Of a stretch of 64,000 bases of DNA, positions 27,864-36,097 are shown piece by piece. Under the pieces are notes generated by a model that saw only the letters and a program-made list of their open reading frames with translations, was not told where the DNA came from and ran no database searches. The stretch comes from Pseudomonadota bacterium (GTDB lineage: Bacteria > Desulfobacterota > Desulfovibrionia > Desulfovibrionales > Desulfovibrionaceae). A program made the translations under genes and the position numbers. Position 1 is the first letter of the stretch, and the number at the start of each line of letters is the position of its first letter. The stretch spans positions 1 to 64,000 of the forward strand of contig JAHIUD010000093.1 of the NCBI GenBank assembly GCA_018817515.1, written 5' to 3'.

Positions 27864-27891
27864 GCATGTCAAGATTGGCATACTCAGCGCG

Positions 27892-27927
27892 ACCCCGCAC
27901 GCCCCGCACGCCCCGCACGCCCCGCGC
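27892..27927. repeat. 9-bp tandem repeat in the moeA leader
   Basis: GCCCCGCAC is repeated about four times (first copy starting ACCCCGCAC, last copy ending CGC). It lies between the candidate promoter and the start of the moeA fusion gene, so it would be transcribed in the leader. Confidence 0.85.
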
Positions 27928-27956
27928 TCCATACCGCGACATACCCGGAGGCCAGC

Positions 27957-29939
27957 ATGTCTGACCCGAATACATTGAACGACCGCAACGTCTACCTTTC
28001 CACCATCCCGCCGGAGCAGGCCGTGCTCCTGGCGAAGTCCGCCCTGGACCGCCCGAAGCTCGTCCGCGAGGAAATGGTCCCGGCCCACGAGGCCTGCGGG
28101 CGCGTCACCAGCGGCCCCATCTTCGCGCGCTGCTCCTCGCCCACCTTCCATGCCGCAGCCATGGACGGCATCGCCGTGCGCGCCAGCGACACCTTCGCCG
28201 CGCGCGAGGGCAGCCCCGTGACCCTCACCAAGCCGCTCTCCTTCACCCCGGTGAACACCGGGCACAGCCTGCCCGGCGGCATGGACGCCGTGGTCATGAT
28301 CGAGCACGTGGACCAGGTGGATGATAACACCGTGCGCATCGAGGCCCCGGCCTTCCCCTGGCAGCACGTGCGCCGCATCGGCGAGGACATCGTGGCCACC
28401 GAGCTTCTGCTGCCGCAGAACCACACCCTCTCGGCCTACGACATCGGCGCGCTTCTGGCCGCCGGAATCTTCGAAGTGCCGGTGTGGGAGCGCGTGCGCC
28501 TGACCTTCATCCCCACGGGCGACGAGGTGCTGAACTTCCTGGACAAGCCCACGCCCTTTCCCGGCCAGGTCATCGAATCCAACTCCCAGGTCTTTCGGGC
28601 CATCGCTACCTCCTGGGGGGCCGTAGCCTCCTTCACCACGCCCGTGCCCGACCAGCCGGAGCTCCTGAAGGCCGCAGTGAACCAGGCCCTGCTCGACGGG
28701 GCGCACATCGTTGTGGTGGGCGCGGGTTCCTCGGCCGGGAGCAAGGACTTCACCCGCAGCACCTTCGAGGCCTTTGGCGAGGTCCTGTGCCACGGCATCT
28801 CGGTGATGCCGGGCAAGCCCACTGTGCTGGGCGTGACGTCGAGGAAATTCGGTGGCGAGCTGCGCGGGCGCCTGCTCGTGGGCGCGCCGGGCTATCCGGT
28901 GAGCGCCGTGGTCTGCCTGGAGGACGTGCTGGAGCCCATCGTGCGCTGGCTGATGCGCCAGCAGTCTCCCGGCCGCCAGAAGATCCACGCCCGGCTGGCC
29001 CGCAAGACCCCGAGCCGCCCCGGCATGGAGGAGATCGTGCGCCTGGCCGTGGGCCGCGTGGGCGATGGCTTCGTGGCCTCCCCCCTGGCTCGTGGTGCCG
29101 GGCTCATCACCAGCCTGACGCGCGCCCAGGCCGTGACGCGCATACCGGCCCAGAGCGAAGGCCTGGAGCAGGACGCCGACATCGAGGCCGAACTGCTGGT
29201 GCCGCAGGCCGGGCTGGACCGGGTGCTCATGCACATCGGCAGCCACGACAACATCCTGGACCTCCTGGCCAACGAGCTCATGGGCCTGCCCGAGCCCCTG
29301 CGCCTGGTGTCCAGCCACGTGGGCAGCATGGGCGGGCTCACGGCGCTGAAGAACGGCTCGGCCCTGTTCGCAGGCTGCCACCTCTTCGACCCCGAAACCA
29401 GGGACTTCAACTTCCCGTTTCTGCAAAAGCACCTGCCCGGGCTCGACCTCGTGGTCCTGAACCTGGCCATCCGCCACCAGGGGCTCATCGTACCCAGGGG
29501 CAACCCCAAAAACATCAAGGGCGTGGCCGACCTGACCCGTCCCGAGGTGAGCTTCATCAACCGCCAGCGCGGCGCGGGCACGCGCATCCTGCTGGACCAC
29601 CACCTGAACGTGGCGGGCATCTCGCCCACGATCGTGCGCGGCTATGACCGCGAGGAATTCACGCACATGGGCGTGGCCGTGAACGTGCTCACCGGCGCGG
29701 CGGACTGCGGCCTGGGCATCTTCGCCGCGGCCAAGGCGCTGGGGCTCGACTTCGCGCCCCTGGCCCACGAGCGCTACGACCTGATCATTCCTGCGGCCTA
29801 CCTCGACGACATGCGCATCCAGACCCTGCGCACGGTCATTGAGACCCCGCAGTTCCAGGAACGCATGAAGGACCTGGGCGGTTACGAGACCACCTTCACG
29901 GGCCGGATCATGGAGCCGGGCATGGGCTTGGGGGAATAG
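27957..29939 (+). CDS. moeA: Molybdopterin molybdotransferase fused to a periplasmic-binding-like domain
   Basis: 660 residues from the ATG at 27957, with CGGAGG upstream. Residues 1 to about 405 are MoeA, which inserts molybdate into adenylated molybdopterin. Visible motifs are AAAMDGIAVRA, NTGHSLPGGMDAVVMIEH, FIPTGDEVLN, GAGSSAGSKDFT and GAPGYPVSAVV. Residues about 425-640 are a substrate-binding-like domain (LMHIGSHDNILDLLANEL, then INRQRGAGTRILLDHHL), as in the MoeA-PBP fusions and ModE/LysR-linked molybdate-binding modules known in related bacteria. The second half probably binds a ligand such as molybdate, which is inference. The gene stands alone. Confidence 0.92.
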   Translation: MSDPNTLNDRNVYLSTIPPEQAVLLAKSALDRPKLVREEMVPAHEACGRVTSGPIFARCSSPTFHAAAMDGIAVRASDTFAAREGSPVTLTKPLSFTPVNTGHSLPGGMDAVVMIEHVDQVDDNTVRIEAPAFPWQHVRRIGEDIVATELLLPQNHTLSAYDIGALLAAGIFEVPVWERVRLTFIPTGDEVLNFLDKPTPFPGQVIESNSQVFRAIATSWGAVASFTTPVPDQPELLKAAVNQALLDGAHIVVVGAGSSAGSKDFTRSTFEAFGEVLCHGISVMPGKPTVLGVTSRKFGGELRGRLLVGAPGYPVSAVVCLEDVLEPIVRWLMRQQSPGRQKIHARLARKTPSRPGMEEIVRLAVGRVGDGFVASPLARGAGLITSLTRAQAVTRIPAQSEGLEQDADIEAELLVPQAGLDRVLMHIGSHDNILDLLANELMGLPEPLRLVSSHVGSMGGLTALKNGSALFAGCHLFDPETRDFNFPFLQKHLPGLDLVVLNLAIRHQGLIVPRGNPKNIKGVADLTRPEVSFINRQRGAGTRILLDHHLNVAGISPTIVRGYDREEFTHMGVAVNVLTGAADCGLGIFAAAKALGLDFAPLAHERYDLIIPAAYLDDMRIQTLRTVIETPQFQERMKDLGGYETTFTGRIMEPGMGLGE

Positions 29940-30008
29940 CGGGCAACGGCGCGGGAATCTTGCTCACCAGCACAAGCGCTGGGCTGCTCCACGCATACGG
30001 GAAGCGGC

Positions 30009-30779
30009 TCAGCGCTTTTTCAACGCCCCGTGCTTGCCGCCCTTCCGGCCACCTTTGCTGCCAAAGGGGCACACCGACACGCAGACCCCGCAGATGCCGC
30101 CTGTGATGTGCGGCAATTTGCTGAACTCGTTCAGGATCTTGTCCCGGCAGCTCTGGAAGCGTAGCGCCTCCTCGCGCGAGGCGTAGTGGCTCGTGGTGTT
30201 CACGCCACGGATGGCCTGGGCCGGGCAGGCCTCGGCGCAGACGCGGCATTTGCCGCAGCGGTTGGCCAGCGGCGCATCCGGGGGCAGGTCGAGGTCGGTG
30301 AGCACCGTGACCAGCCGCACGCGCGGGCCGAACTGCGGCGTCACCAGCAAAAGGCTCTTGCCCTGCCAACCCAGTCCGGCGGCCAGGGCCACGGCCTTGT
30401 GTGAAATGTACGAGGTCAGGTTCTCGGCGTCGAGCACCTGCGAGGCGGGCAGCGGCAGCGCCCGGCCCCCGGCCTTCTGCAACGCCAGGGAGGTGCGCAG
30501 GGCCAGCTCGTCGAGCAGGGCGTTCACCTTCTGGTAGTGCTGGGCGTAGAGCGGCGTGGGCCGGTCCTCAATGGCGTCCAGGATCGGGTCGCTCAGGCGC
30601 ACGCCCAGGCTCACCGCGCGGGTGAAGCCGGAGAGCAGGTCAGCGGGCTCGGTCCGGATGCCGCGCAACAGCTCCAGGTCGGCGATGCCCACCAGGGTCG
30701 CGCCCCAGCCGCGCGCGCGGTCCTTCAGGCCATAGGTGTCGATTCCGCGGATGTCCTCAGTCTTCAGCCTGGGCTGCAT
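30009..30779 (-). CDS. QueG-like 4Fe-4S double-cluster protein
   Basis: 256 residues from the ATG at 30779. The C-terminal half binds two 4Fe-4S clusters: CGKCRVCAEACP, then a lone Cys (FQSCRD) and CGVCVSVCPFG. The fold resembles the epoxyqueuosine reductase family (QueG), but it is about 100 residues shorter than typical QueG and lacks the HEAT-like C-terminus. The actual reaction is therefore uncertain. The Lys/Gly-rich tail is GRKGGKHGALKKR. It lies downstream of argC on the same strand, separated by 11-base repeats. Confidence 0.75.
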   Translation of the reverse strand: MQPRLKTEDIRGIDTYGLKDRARGWGATLVGIADLELLRGIRTEPADLLSGFTRAVSLGVRLSDPILDAIEDRPTPLYAQHYQKVNALLDELALRTSLALQKAGGRALPLPASQVLDAENLTSYISHKAVALAAGLGWQGKSLLLVTPQFGPRVRLVTVLTDLDLPPDAPLANRCGKCRVCAEACPAQAIRGVNTTSHYASREEALRFQSCRDKILNEFSKLPHITGGICGVCVSVCPFGSKGGRKGGKHGALKKR

Positions 30780-30832
30780 GCAGCATCCCTCCTGTGCTTG
30801 GCCCACCTGACGAACGGGCCCTGAGTCCTTAC

Positions 30833-30876
30833 GGCACCTCTAGGGCACCTCTAGGGCACCTCTAGGGCACCTCTAG
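30833..30876. repeat. 11-bp tandem repeat at the argC stop codon
   Basis: GGCACCTCTAG is repeated four times without change. The copy nearest argC contains its TAG stop codon. Because the unit is 11 bases, the TAG in each copy falls in a different reading frame, so all three frames are closed. Confidence 0.95.
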
Positions 30877-31952
30877 GGCATCAACGGGGCCAGCGGCAGG
30901 CCCATGATCTCGGGCAGGCCGAGCATCAGGTTCGCGCCCGCCACGGCCTGGCCAGACGCGCCACGGCAGAGGTTGTCGATGGCCGACAGAATGATCAGCC
31001 TGCCCAGGCGCTCGTCCACGGCCAGGCCGAGGTCGCAGAACATGGTCCCGCGCACCCAGCGCGTCTCCGGCAGGGTGCCCAGCGGCAGCACGCGCACCAG
31101 CGGCTCGTCCGCGTAGCGGGCGGCGTAGACCGCGTGCACCTCGGCCAGGGTCATGGGCTTTTTCAGGCGCGTGTAGATGGTGGACAGGATGCCCCGGCCA
31201 ATGGGCAAGAGATGCGTGTTGAACGAGAGCGCCACGTTCTCGCCCGCCAGCAGCGACACCTCCTGCTCGATCTCCGGGGTGTGGCGGTGTTTGGTCAAAT
31301 TGTAGGCGCGGAAGCTGTCGCTCACCTCGCAGAACAGCGTGCCCACCGAAGCCTTTCTCCCTGCTCCCGATGTCCCGCTCTTGGCGTCGATGACGATGTC
31401 GTCGGTATGGACGAGCCCGGACTCCAGCGCCGGGGCCAGGCCCAGGATCGCCGAGGTCGGGTAGCAGCCCGGGTTGGCGATGAGCCGGGCCCCGGCCATG
31501 TCCGCGCGGTACAGCTCGGGCAGGCCGTACACGGCCTCGGCCAGCAGCTTCGGCTCGGTGTGCGGCGTGGCGTACCAGTGCTCGTAGGTGGGCTTGTGGC
31601 GCAGGCGGAAGTCCGCCGAGAGGTCCACCACGCGCACGCCCGCTGCGATGAGCTTGCCGGCGATCTCCTGGGCGGTCTTGTGCGGCACGGCCAGAAACAC
31701 CAGTTGGCAGGCCGCCGCCAGATCCGCCGGATCGGGCTGCGTCACCGTGAGCGCGCCCATGCGGCCCAGGTCGCCGGGGCCGGAAAGATACGGGTAGAGC
31801 TCGGCCAGGGTTTTGCCCGCCTCGGAGCGCGAGGTGGCGCGCACCAGCTCCAGGCCCGGGTGCCCGGCCAGGATGCGCGTGAGCTCCATGCCGGTGTAGC
31901 CGGTGACGCCCACCAATCCGACGGGAATGCGCTTGGCGCTGGTTGCCGTCAT
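30873..31952 (-). CDS. argC: N-acetyl-gamma-glutamyl-phosphate reductase
   Basis: NADPH-dependent step of arginine biosynthesis, reducing N-acetylglutamyl phosphate to the semialdehyde. 359 residues. The Rossmann start is VGLVGVTGYTGMEL, the active-site cysteine is in NPGCYPTSA, and the catalytic His is in KHRHTPEIEQE. SGTSGAGRKA is a further family block. It starts two bases after the DUF1844 gene stop, so the pair is translationally coupled. Confidence 0.97.
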   Translation of the reverse strand: MTATSAKRIPVGLVGVTGYTGMELTRILAGHPGLELVRATSRSEAGKTLAELYPYLSGPGDLGRMGALTVTQPDPADLAAACQLVFLAVPHKTAQEIAGKLIAAGVRVVDLSADFRLRHKPTYEHWYATPHTEPKLLAEAVYGLPELYRADMAGARLIANPGCYPTSAILGLAPALESGLVHTDDIVIDAKSGTSGAGRKASVGTLFCEVSDSFRAYNLTKHRHTPEIEQEVSLLAGENVALSFNTHLLPIGRGILSTIYTRLKKPMTLAEVHAVYAARYADEPLVRVLPLGTLPETRWVRGTMFCDLGLAVDERLGRLIILSAIDNLCRGASGQAVAGANLMLGLPEIMGLPLAPLMP

Positions 31953-31954
31953 TA

Positions 31955-32239
31955 CTAGCCCACCTTGTTCACGTATTTCATGCGCAGGGTGGTCAGCATG
32001 TCGCAGAGCAGCGCCTTCTCCTCATCGGTCAGGCCCTTGTCGGTCTTCTGCTGGAGCATGCCCAGGATGTCGATGACCTGCTTGGCCAGATGCGGCTGGT
32101 AGTCGACCTGCCCCGTGCTGGGGTCCGGGGCGTCGCCCAGGTGCACCAGCGCCGAGGACGAGAGCGACAGCACGAAGGTGGTGAAATCGATCTCCGGCAT
32201 GCCCATGAGATTCTCGCCGCAGCCCTTGTTCTCGGCCAT
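31955..32239 (-). CDS. DUF1844 family protein
   Basis: 94 residues from the ATG at 32239, with GGAGG upstream; the track ORF extends 47 codons too far. The block IDFTTFVLSLSSSALVHLGDAP followed by a helical C-terminus (LTDEEKALLCDML) is the DUF1844 signature. Function is unknown in this family. It is directly upstream of argC on the same strand, with two bases between the genes. Confidence 0.85.
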   Translation of the reverse strand: MAENKGCGENLMGMPEIDFTTFVLSLSSSALVHLGDAPDPSTGQVDYQPHLAKQVIDILGMLQQKTDKGLTDEEKALLCDMLTTLRMKYVNKVG

Positions 32240-32415
32240 GATTGCCTCCAGGAAAGTGGTATGGCGGCAAGGTACACCACCAGCGCCCGGCGCACAAGGC
32301 CGCAGGGCTGGCGCTTGGCCGCATGCCTGGAGATTTTTGCCGCTGGCAGGGCTTTGCATCGCGCCGCGAAACAGGTACAAGCTTTCAACCGCAACATAGA
32401 CGGCAAGGAGCCCAA

Positions 32416-33036
32416 ATGATCGCCATTCTGCTTATCCTCGTGGCCTTCGGCCTTGGCGCAGTGCCCTTCGGCCTGTACGTGGCGCGCTTTGTAAAAGGCA
32501 TCGACCCGCGCGACGCGGGCAGCAAGAACATCGGCGCGACCAACGTGGCGCGGCTGTGCGGCACGCAGTGGGGCGTGCTGGTGCTCGTGCTCGACATCTG
32601 CAAGGGCTATCTGCCTGCGGCCATGGCCCCGGAGGGCACGGGCTGGCTGGCGCTTTCGCTCATCGGCGCGGCGTCCATCGCGGGACACGCGTACTCGCCG
32701 CTGTTGCAGTTCAAGGGCGGCAAGGCCGTGGCCACGACCATCGGCGTGTTTTTGGCGCTGGCCCCGTGGGCCATGTTCTTCTCTGTGATTGCCTGCCTGG
32801 GGGTCATCGCGCTGTCGGGCTATGTTTCCATGGGCTCGCTCACCCTCGCTCTCGCCCTGCCGTTCTTCAGCTTCTTCACGGGCAACCTGCGCATGCTGCC
32901 GCTGTCGCTGGGCGTGATGCTGTTCCTGTTCTGGCGGCACCGCGAGAACATTCTGCGGTTGGACAGAGGGGAAGAGATGCCCTGGCGCAGGCGCAAGGAT
33001 GATCCGGTTACGGAGCCGCCGGATTTGGAGGGGTAG
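32416..33036 (+). CDS. plsY: Glycerol-3-phosphate acyltransferase PlsY
   Basis: Integral membrane acyltransferase using acyl-phosphate to acylate glycerol-3-phosphate, the first step of phospholipid synthesis in most bacteria. 206 residues from the ATG at 32416, with AAGGAG upstream. Motifs: DPRDAGSKNIGATNVAR, HAYSPLLQFKGGKAVAT and a late WRHRENI(L)R. Five or six membrane segments are visible. The last codons are charged. The AT-rich islet begins right after the stop. Confidence 0.95.
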   Translation: MIAILLILVAFGLGAVPFGLYVARFVKGIDPRDAGSKNIGATNVARLCGTQWGVLVLVLDICKGYLPAAMAPEGTGWLALSLIGAASIAGHAYSPLLQFKGGKAVATTIGVFLALAPWAMFFSVIACLGVIALSGYVSMGSLTLALALPFFSFFTGNLRMLPLSLGVMLFLFWRHRENILRLDRGEEMPWRRRKDDPVTEPPDLEG

Positions 33037-33062
33037 AGGGCGGGATTTTTCATTAATATAAT

Positions 33063-33089
33063 TAAGTGAGTTTCTGTATATCTCACTTA
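33063..33089. promoter_or_regulatory. Perfect inverted repeat in the AT-rich gap
   Basis: TAAGTGAG and CTCACTTA flank an 11-base AT-rich centre. The repeat is followed on the plus strand by TTTTGTG. It could end the plsY transcript or serve as an operator for the following RelA/SpoT-like gene. The sequence does not decide between these. Confidence 0.45.
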
Positions 33090-33171
33090 TTTTGTGTGCC
33101 CATTGACATAGCCCATCATGTTTTGCAAAAGTCATTGCATAGCTCTCGTCAAAACGCTCCACGCTCGACCT

Positions 33172-33181
33172 TGATTAATCA
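33172..33181. promoter_or_regulatory. Ten-base palindrome before the RelA/SpoT-like gene
   Basis: TGATTAATCA is a perfect palindrome about 16 bases before the ATG, next to the ribosome site. Its place would suit an operator or autoregulatory site. Chance occurrence is also possible in AT-rich DNA. Confidence 0.3.
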
Positions 33182-33197
33182 TGGGGGAGTAGTAAGC

Positions 33198-34313
33198 ATG
33201 GACAAAGCCCAAAGCATATACGACGCTATTGAAGCGAAGTATCAAGAGATATACTCACTCCGAAAGCGTTTTGAAGGTGACTTCAAAAAAATCATTAGCG
33301 ATATCCTATCGTCGGAAGGTTACGAGTTCATACTATTGTCTGTTAGGACAAAAGAAGTCTTCAGCTTTGTTGCAAAAGCTAACAGGCCTAAGCAAAATGG
33401 GAAAGGCAAAAAATATAAAGACCCATTCAATCAAATCACTGACATGACTGGTGTAAGAGTTATCGTGCAATACAAAGATAAGGCACGTAAAATTGACAAG
33501 CTACTTAGATGCAAGCTGAATGTAGATGAAATAAATTCAAAAGATACAATTGCTGAATCAAATCCAAAAGAATTCTCATATCCTTCAATTCAGATAATTG
33601 CAAAGATAACCGACGAGCTAGCAGTCGAATACGACTGCCAATGTATAAAGGATTGGAAAATTGAAATTCAAGTACGTACAATCTTAGAGCACGCATGGTG
33701 TGAACTATCAAGAAGCATATTCTATAACAGAGACGTGCCAGATGAACACGTTCGCGACCTTTCTGAATTGTCAGCACGCATTGAAAGAACGGACAAAGAT
33801 TTTATTGAGCTACGGGAGAAGGTTGGCCAACTGATCGGCAAAGATAAAACAACAAATAAGGTTGACCAACCGATCGGTAAAGATAAAGTGACAAAGAGCG
33901 AAGTTAAGCAAAACATTAGCACATCTGAAATTATTGACATGCTCAATAAGTCAAACATTGTAAAAGATATTAGAAACAAATTAGCAAAACAGGGGTTGAC
34001 GGCTAGTACGTCCGCGAGGAATGACTACGCGGAAAGAATCTCAAGCATACTCAGACGGCAAGGTGCTGAAAGCAGGCAAGACGCTGAAGACAAGATGAAT
34101 GCAAAGATCGACCTTATTGTCGATGCATGCGTGTTACACATGACAGCGACAAACATGACGTCATACCCTACCGACTCACTCCTTGAAGCTGCGCTTGCCA
34201 TAGTCGATAACGGCGAGATCACAGCTGAAGAGTACAGCAAAGAGTGGAGTGATAGGTGGAAGGACGGATTTCGTAAGGCTTCGAAAGAATACGACGAGAA
34301 ACACAAGCGATAG
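33198..34313 (+). CDS. RelA/SpoT-domain nucleotide pyrophosphokinase-like protein, AT-rich islet
   Basis: 371 residues from the ATG at 33198, with GGGGGAG upstream. Residues about 20-185 resemble the (p)ppGpp synthetase domain. The nucleotide-binding stretch SVRTKEVFSFVAK (48-60) has basic and Ser residues in the expected pattern. DPFNQITDMTGVRVIV (75-90) and YPSIQII (128-134) follow. IEIQVRTILEHAW (155-167) is the best-kept motif. No hydrolase or ACT/TGS domains are present. The C-terminal 185 residues are helical, contain a 13-residue repeat (VGQLIGKDKTTNK, VDQPIGKDKVTKS) and match nothing I know. Base composition is far more AT-rich than both flanks. It sits alone between plsY and hflX. 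A small alarmone synthetase or toxSAS-type toxin with its own regulatory tail is possible. Confidence 0.75.
   Translation: MDKAQSIYDAIEAKYQEIYSLRKRFEGDFKKIISDILSSEGYEFILLSVRTKEVFSFVAKANRPKQNGKGKKYKDPFNQITDMTGVRVIVQYKDKARKIDKLLRCKLNVDEINSKDTIAESNPKEFSYPSIQIIAKITDELAVEYDCQCIKDWKIEIQVRTILEHAWCELSRSIFYNRDVPDEHVRDLSELSARIERTDKDFIELREKVGQLIGKDKTTNKVDQPIGKDKVTKSEVKQNISTSEIIDMLNKSNIVKDIRNKLAKQGLTASTSARNDYAERISSILRRQGAESRQDAEDKMNAKIDLIVDACVLHMTATNMTSYPTDSLLEAALAIVDNGEITAEEYSKEWSDRWKDGFRKASKEYDEKHKR
33821..33898. repeat. In-frame 39-bp duplication in the RelA/SpoT-like gene
   Basis: Two adjacent 39-base copies start GGTTGGCCAACTGATCGG and GGTTGACCAACCGATCGG. They encode VGQLIGKDKTTNK and VDQPIGKDKVTKS. 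The duplication falls at the junction between the synthetase-like domain and the C-terminal extension. Confidence 0.85.
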
Positions 34314-34326
34314 AGACGCCGCCCCC

Positions 34327-36084
34327 CTACTGCACCACCCCGCTCCCAGGCTCCCAGTCGGCCAGCCAGTCGTCGGGTGAGAGCGTATCGCTCGGCTCCG
34401 CGCCAGGCGCATTCATGGGCCCGACCATGGCGTCCATGGGCAAGCGCCCCAGGATGGCCGCCACCAGCGGGATGAGCCCCTTGCGCGCAAGCGCCGTCAC
34501 CGGAATGCCCGCCGGGTACAGCCGCTGCATGATCTCGCGCTGCTCCTCGGTGAGTAGCTCCCACTTGTTCAGCGCCAGCAGCCTCGGCGTATCGCCCAGG
34601 TCCATCTCGGAGAGGATCGACTCCACCGCCATGATCTGCTCCACCACCTCCGGGTGCGAGGCATCGGCCACGTGCACCAGCACGTCTGCGGACTCCAGCT
34701 CCTCCAGCGTGGCGCGGAAGGCTTCCTTCAGGTCCGGCGGCAGACGGCGGATGAAACCAACGGTATCGGTCAAGATCACCTCGCGCTCGCGCGGGAAACG
34801 GATGCGCCGGCTGGTGGGGTCCAGCGTGGCGAAGAGCTTGTCCTCGGCCAGCACGGCGCTGCCGGTGAGCGTGTTCAGGAGCGTGGACTTGCCCGCGTTG
34901 GTGTAGCCAACGAGCGCGATGACCGGTGCCCCGGCCTTGGAGCGGCGGTCGCGCGTGCTGGAGCGGTGGCGGCGCACGTCCTCCAGGTCCTTCTTGACCT
35001 TGGTGATGCGCTCGCGGACCCGCCTGCGGTCGATCTCAAGCTTGGTCTCGCCCGGGCCGCGCCCGCCGATGCCGCCCATGAGCCGCGACATGGCCGGGGT
35101 TTTGCCCACCAGGCGCGGCAGCGTGTACTTGAGCTGGGCCATTTCGACCTGCAGCTTTCCGGCGCGGCTGGTGGCCCGACGCGCAAAGATGTCCAGGATC
35201 AGCTGGGTGCGGTCGAGCACGCGGCGCTCGGTGGTCTCGGCCAGGTTGCGCAGTTGCGAGGGCGAGAGGTCCTGGTCGAAGATGACGATCTGCGCGCCGG
35301 TTTGCAGGCACAAGACTTCCAGCTCCTGCAATTTGCCCTTGCCCAGGATGTGCCGGGAGTCGGCGGTACTCACGCGCTGGATCATGCGCGCCGAGGCGGC
35401 AAGTCCTGCCGTGCGGGCCAGCTCGGTCAGCTCCTCCAGGCTGCGCTCCTGCACGATGCGCGGATCACGCGACACGCTGACCAAGACCGCGCGTTCGCGG
35501 CCCTTGTCCTCGGTGGTGGCGCTCTCGGCCCGGGCGAACTCGTCTTCCAGGGCGGAGACCAGCGCGGCGAAATCCACCTCGGAGCGGTCCCAGCGCACGG
35601 GCGGCAAAACGTCGTAGGGCTTGGTGTCTGCGCTGGCCGCCGGGTTGATGGGCACCACGTGGGCCACATGCAGCATCACCGGCTCGCCGAAGTCGTTGAC
35701 GGTGAGGGCCGAGACGCTGTCCAGGCGCAGGGAGACCATGTCCATGAGGTCTTCCTGGGACAGCGCCTCGCCCGAGAGGTGCGTGTGCAACAGGCGCAGG
35801 CCGCGCAGGCGCATCTCGCCCAGGCGGGCGCGGGGCAGCTCCGGTATGTAGATGGAGGACGGGTCGCCCACGATGAGCATGTCCACGCGGCCCTGGCGGT
35901 CGATGAGCAGGCCGAGCTGGCGTCCGCAATCGCGGCTGGCGAGGGTGAGCTCCCGGGCCTGGTCCGAAGTAAAGCCGCCCCCCGCAGGCGGGAAGCGGCG
36001 TGTGGTCAGGCGCGAGAGACGCTGGAGCTGGCTGGGCTTGAGCCCTTGGGTGTTGCCTTGTGGCTTTTGGGCGATGGTGGTCAC
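34327..36084 (-). CDS. hflX: Ribosome-associated GTPase HflX
   Basis: 585-residue HflX-family GTPase that binds and rescues stalled or hibernating 50S subunits. The HflX domain block GGRGPGETKLEIDRRRVRERI precedes the GTPase motifs: G1 GYTNAGKST, G3 DTVGFI and G4 NKWE. The N-terminal part is longer than in E. coli HflX by about 150 residues. The GTG start is directly next to GGGAGGG, which is too close for a normal site, so the true start might be a few codons off. It follows the IMP cyclohydrolase gene on the same strand, with 13 bases between. Confidence 0.92.
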   Translation of the reverse strand: MTTIAQKPQGNTQGLKPSQLQRLSRLTTRRFPPAGGGFTSDQARELTLASRDCGRQLGLLIDRQGRVDMLIVGDPSSIYIPELPRARLGEMRLRGLRLLHTHLSGEALSQEDLMDMVSLRLDSVSALTVNDFGEPVMLHVAHVVPINPAASADTKPYDVLPPVRWDRSEVDFAALVSALEDEFARAESATTEDKGRERAVLVSVSRDPRIVQERSLEELTELARTAGLAASARMIQRVSTADSRHILGKGKLQELEVLCLQTGAQIVIFDQDLSPSQLRNLAETTERRVLDRTQLILDIFARRATSRAGKLQVEMAQLKYTLPRLVGKTPAMSRLMGGIGGRGPGETKLEIDRRRVRERITKVKKDLEDVRRHRSSTRDRRSKAGAPVIALVGYTNAGKSTLLNTLTGSAVLAEDKLFATLDPTSRRIRFPREREVILTDTVGFIRRLPPDLKEAFRATLEELESADVLVHVADASHPEVVEQIMAVESILSEMDLGDTPRLLALNKWELLTEEQREIMQRLYPAGIPVTALARKGLIPLVAAILGRLPMDAMVGPMNAPGAEPSDTLSPDDWLADWEPGSGVVQ

Positions 36085-36097
36085 CCTCCCGGGTTGG

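Noticed and set aside
30833-30876. CRISPR array
   Set aside because: The units are 11 bases and contiguous, with no spacers.
33037-33197. Insertion sequence around the AT-rich RelA/SpoT-like gene
   Set aside because: The inverted repeat there is not paired with a copy at the other end of the gene, and no transposase is present.
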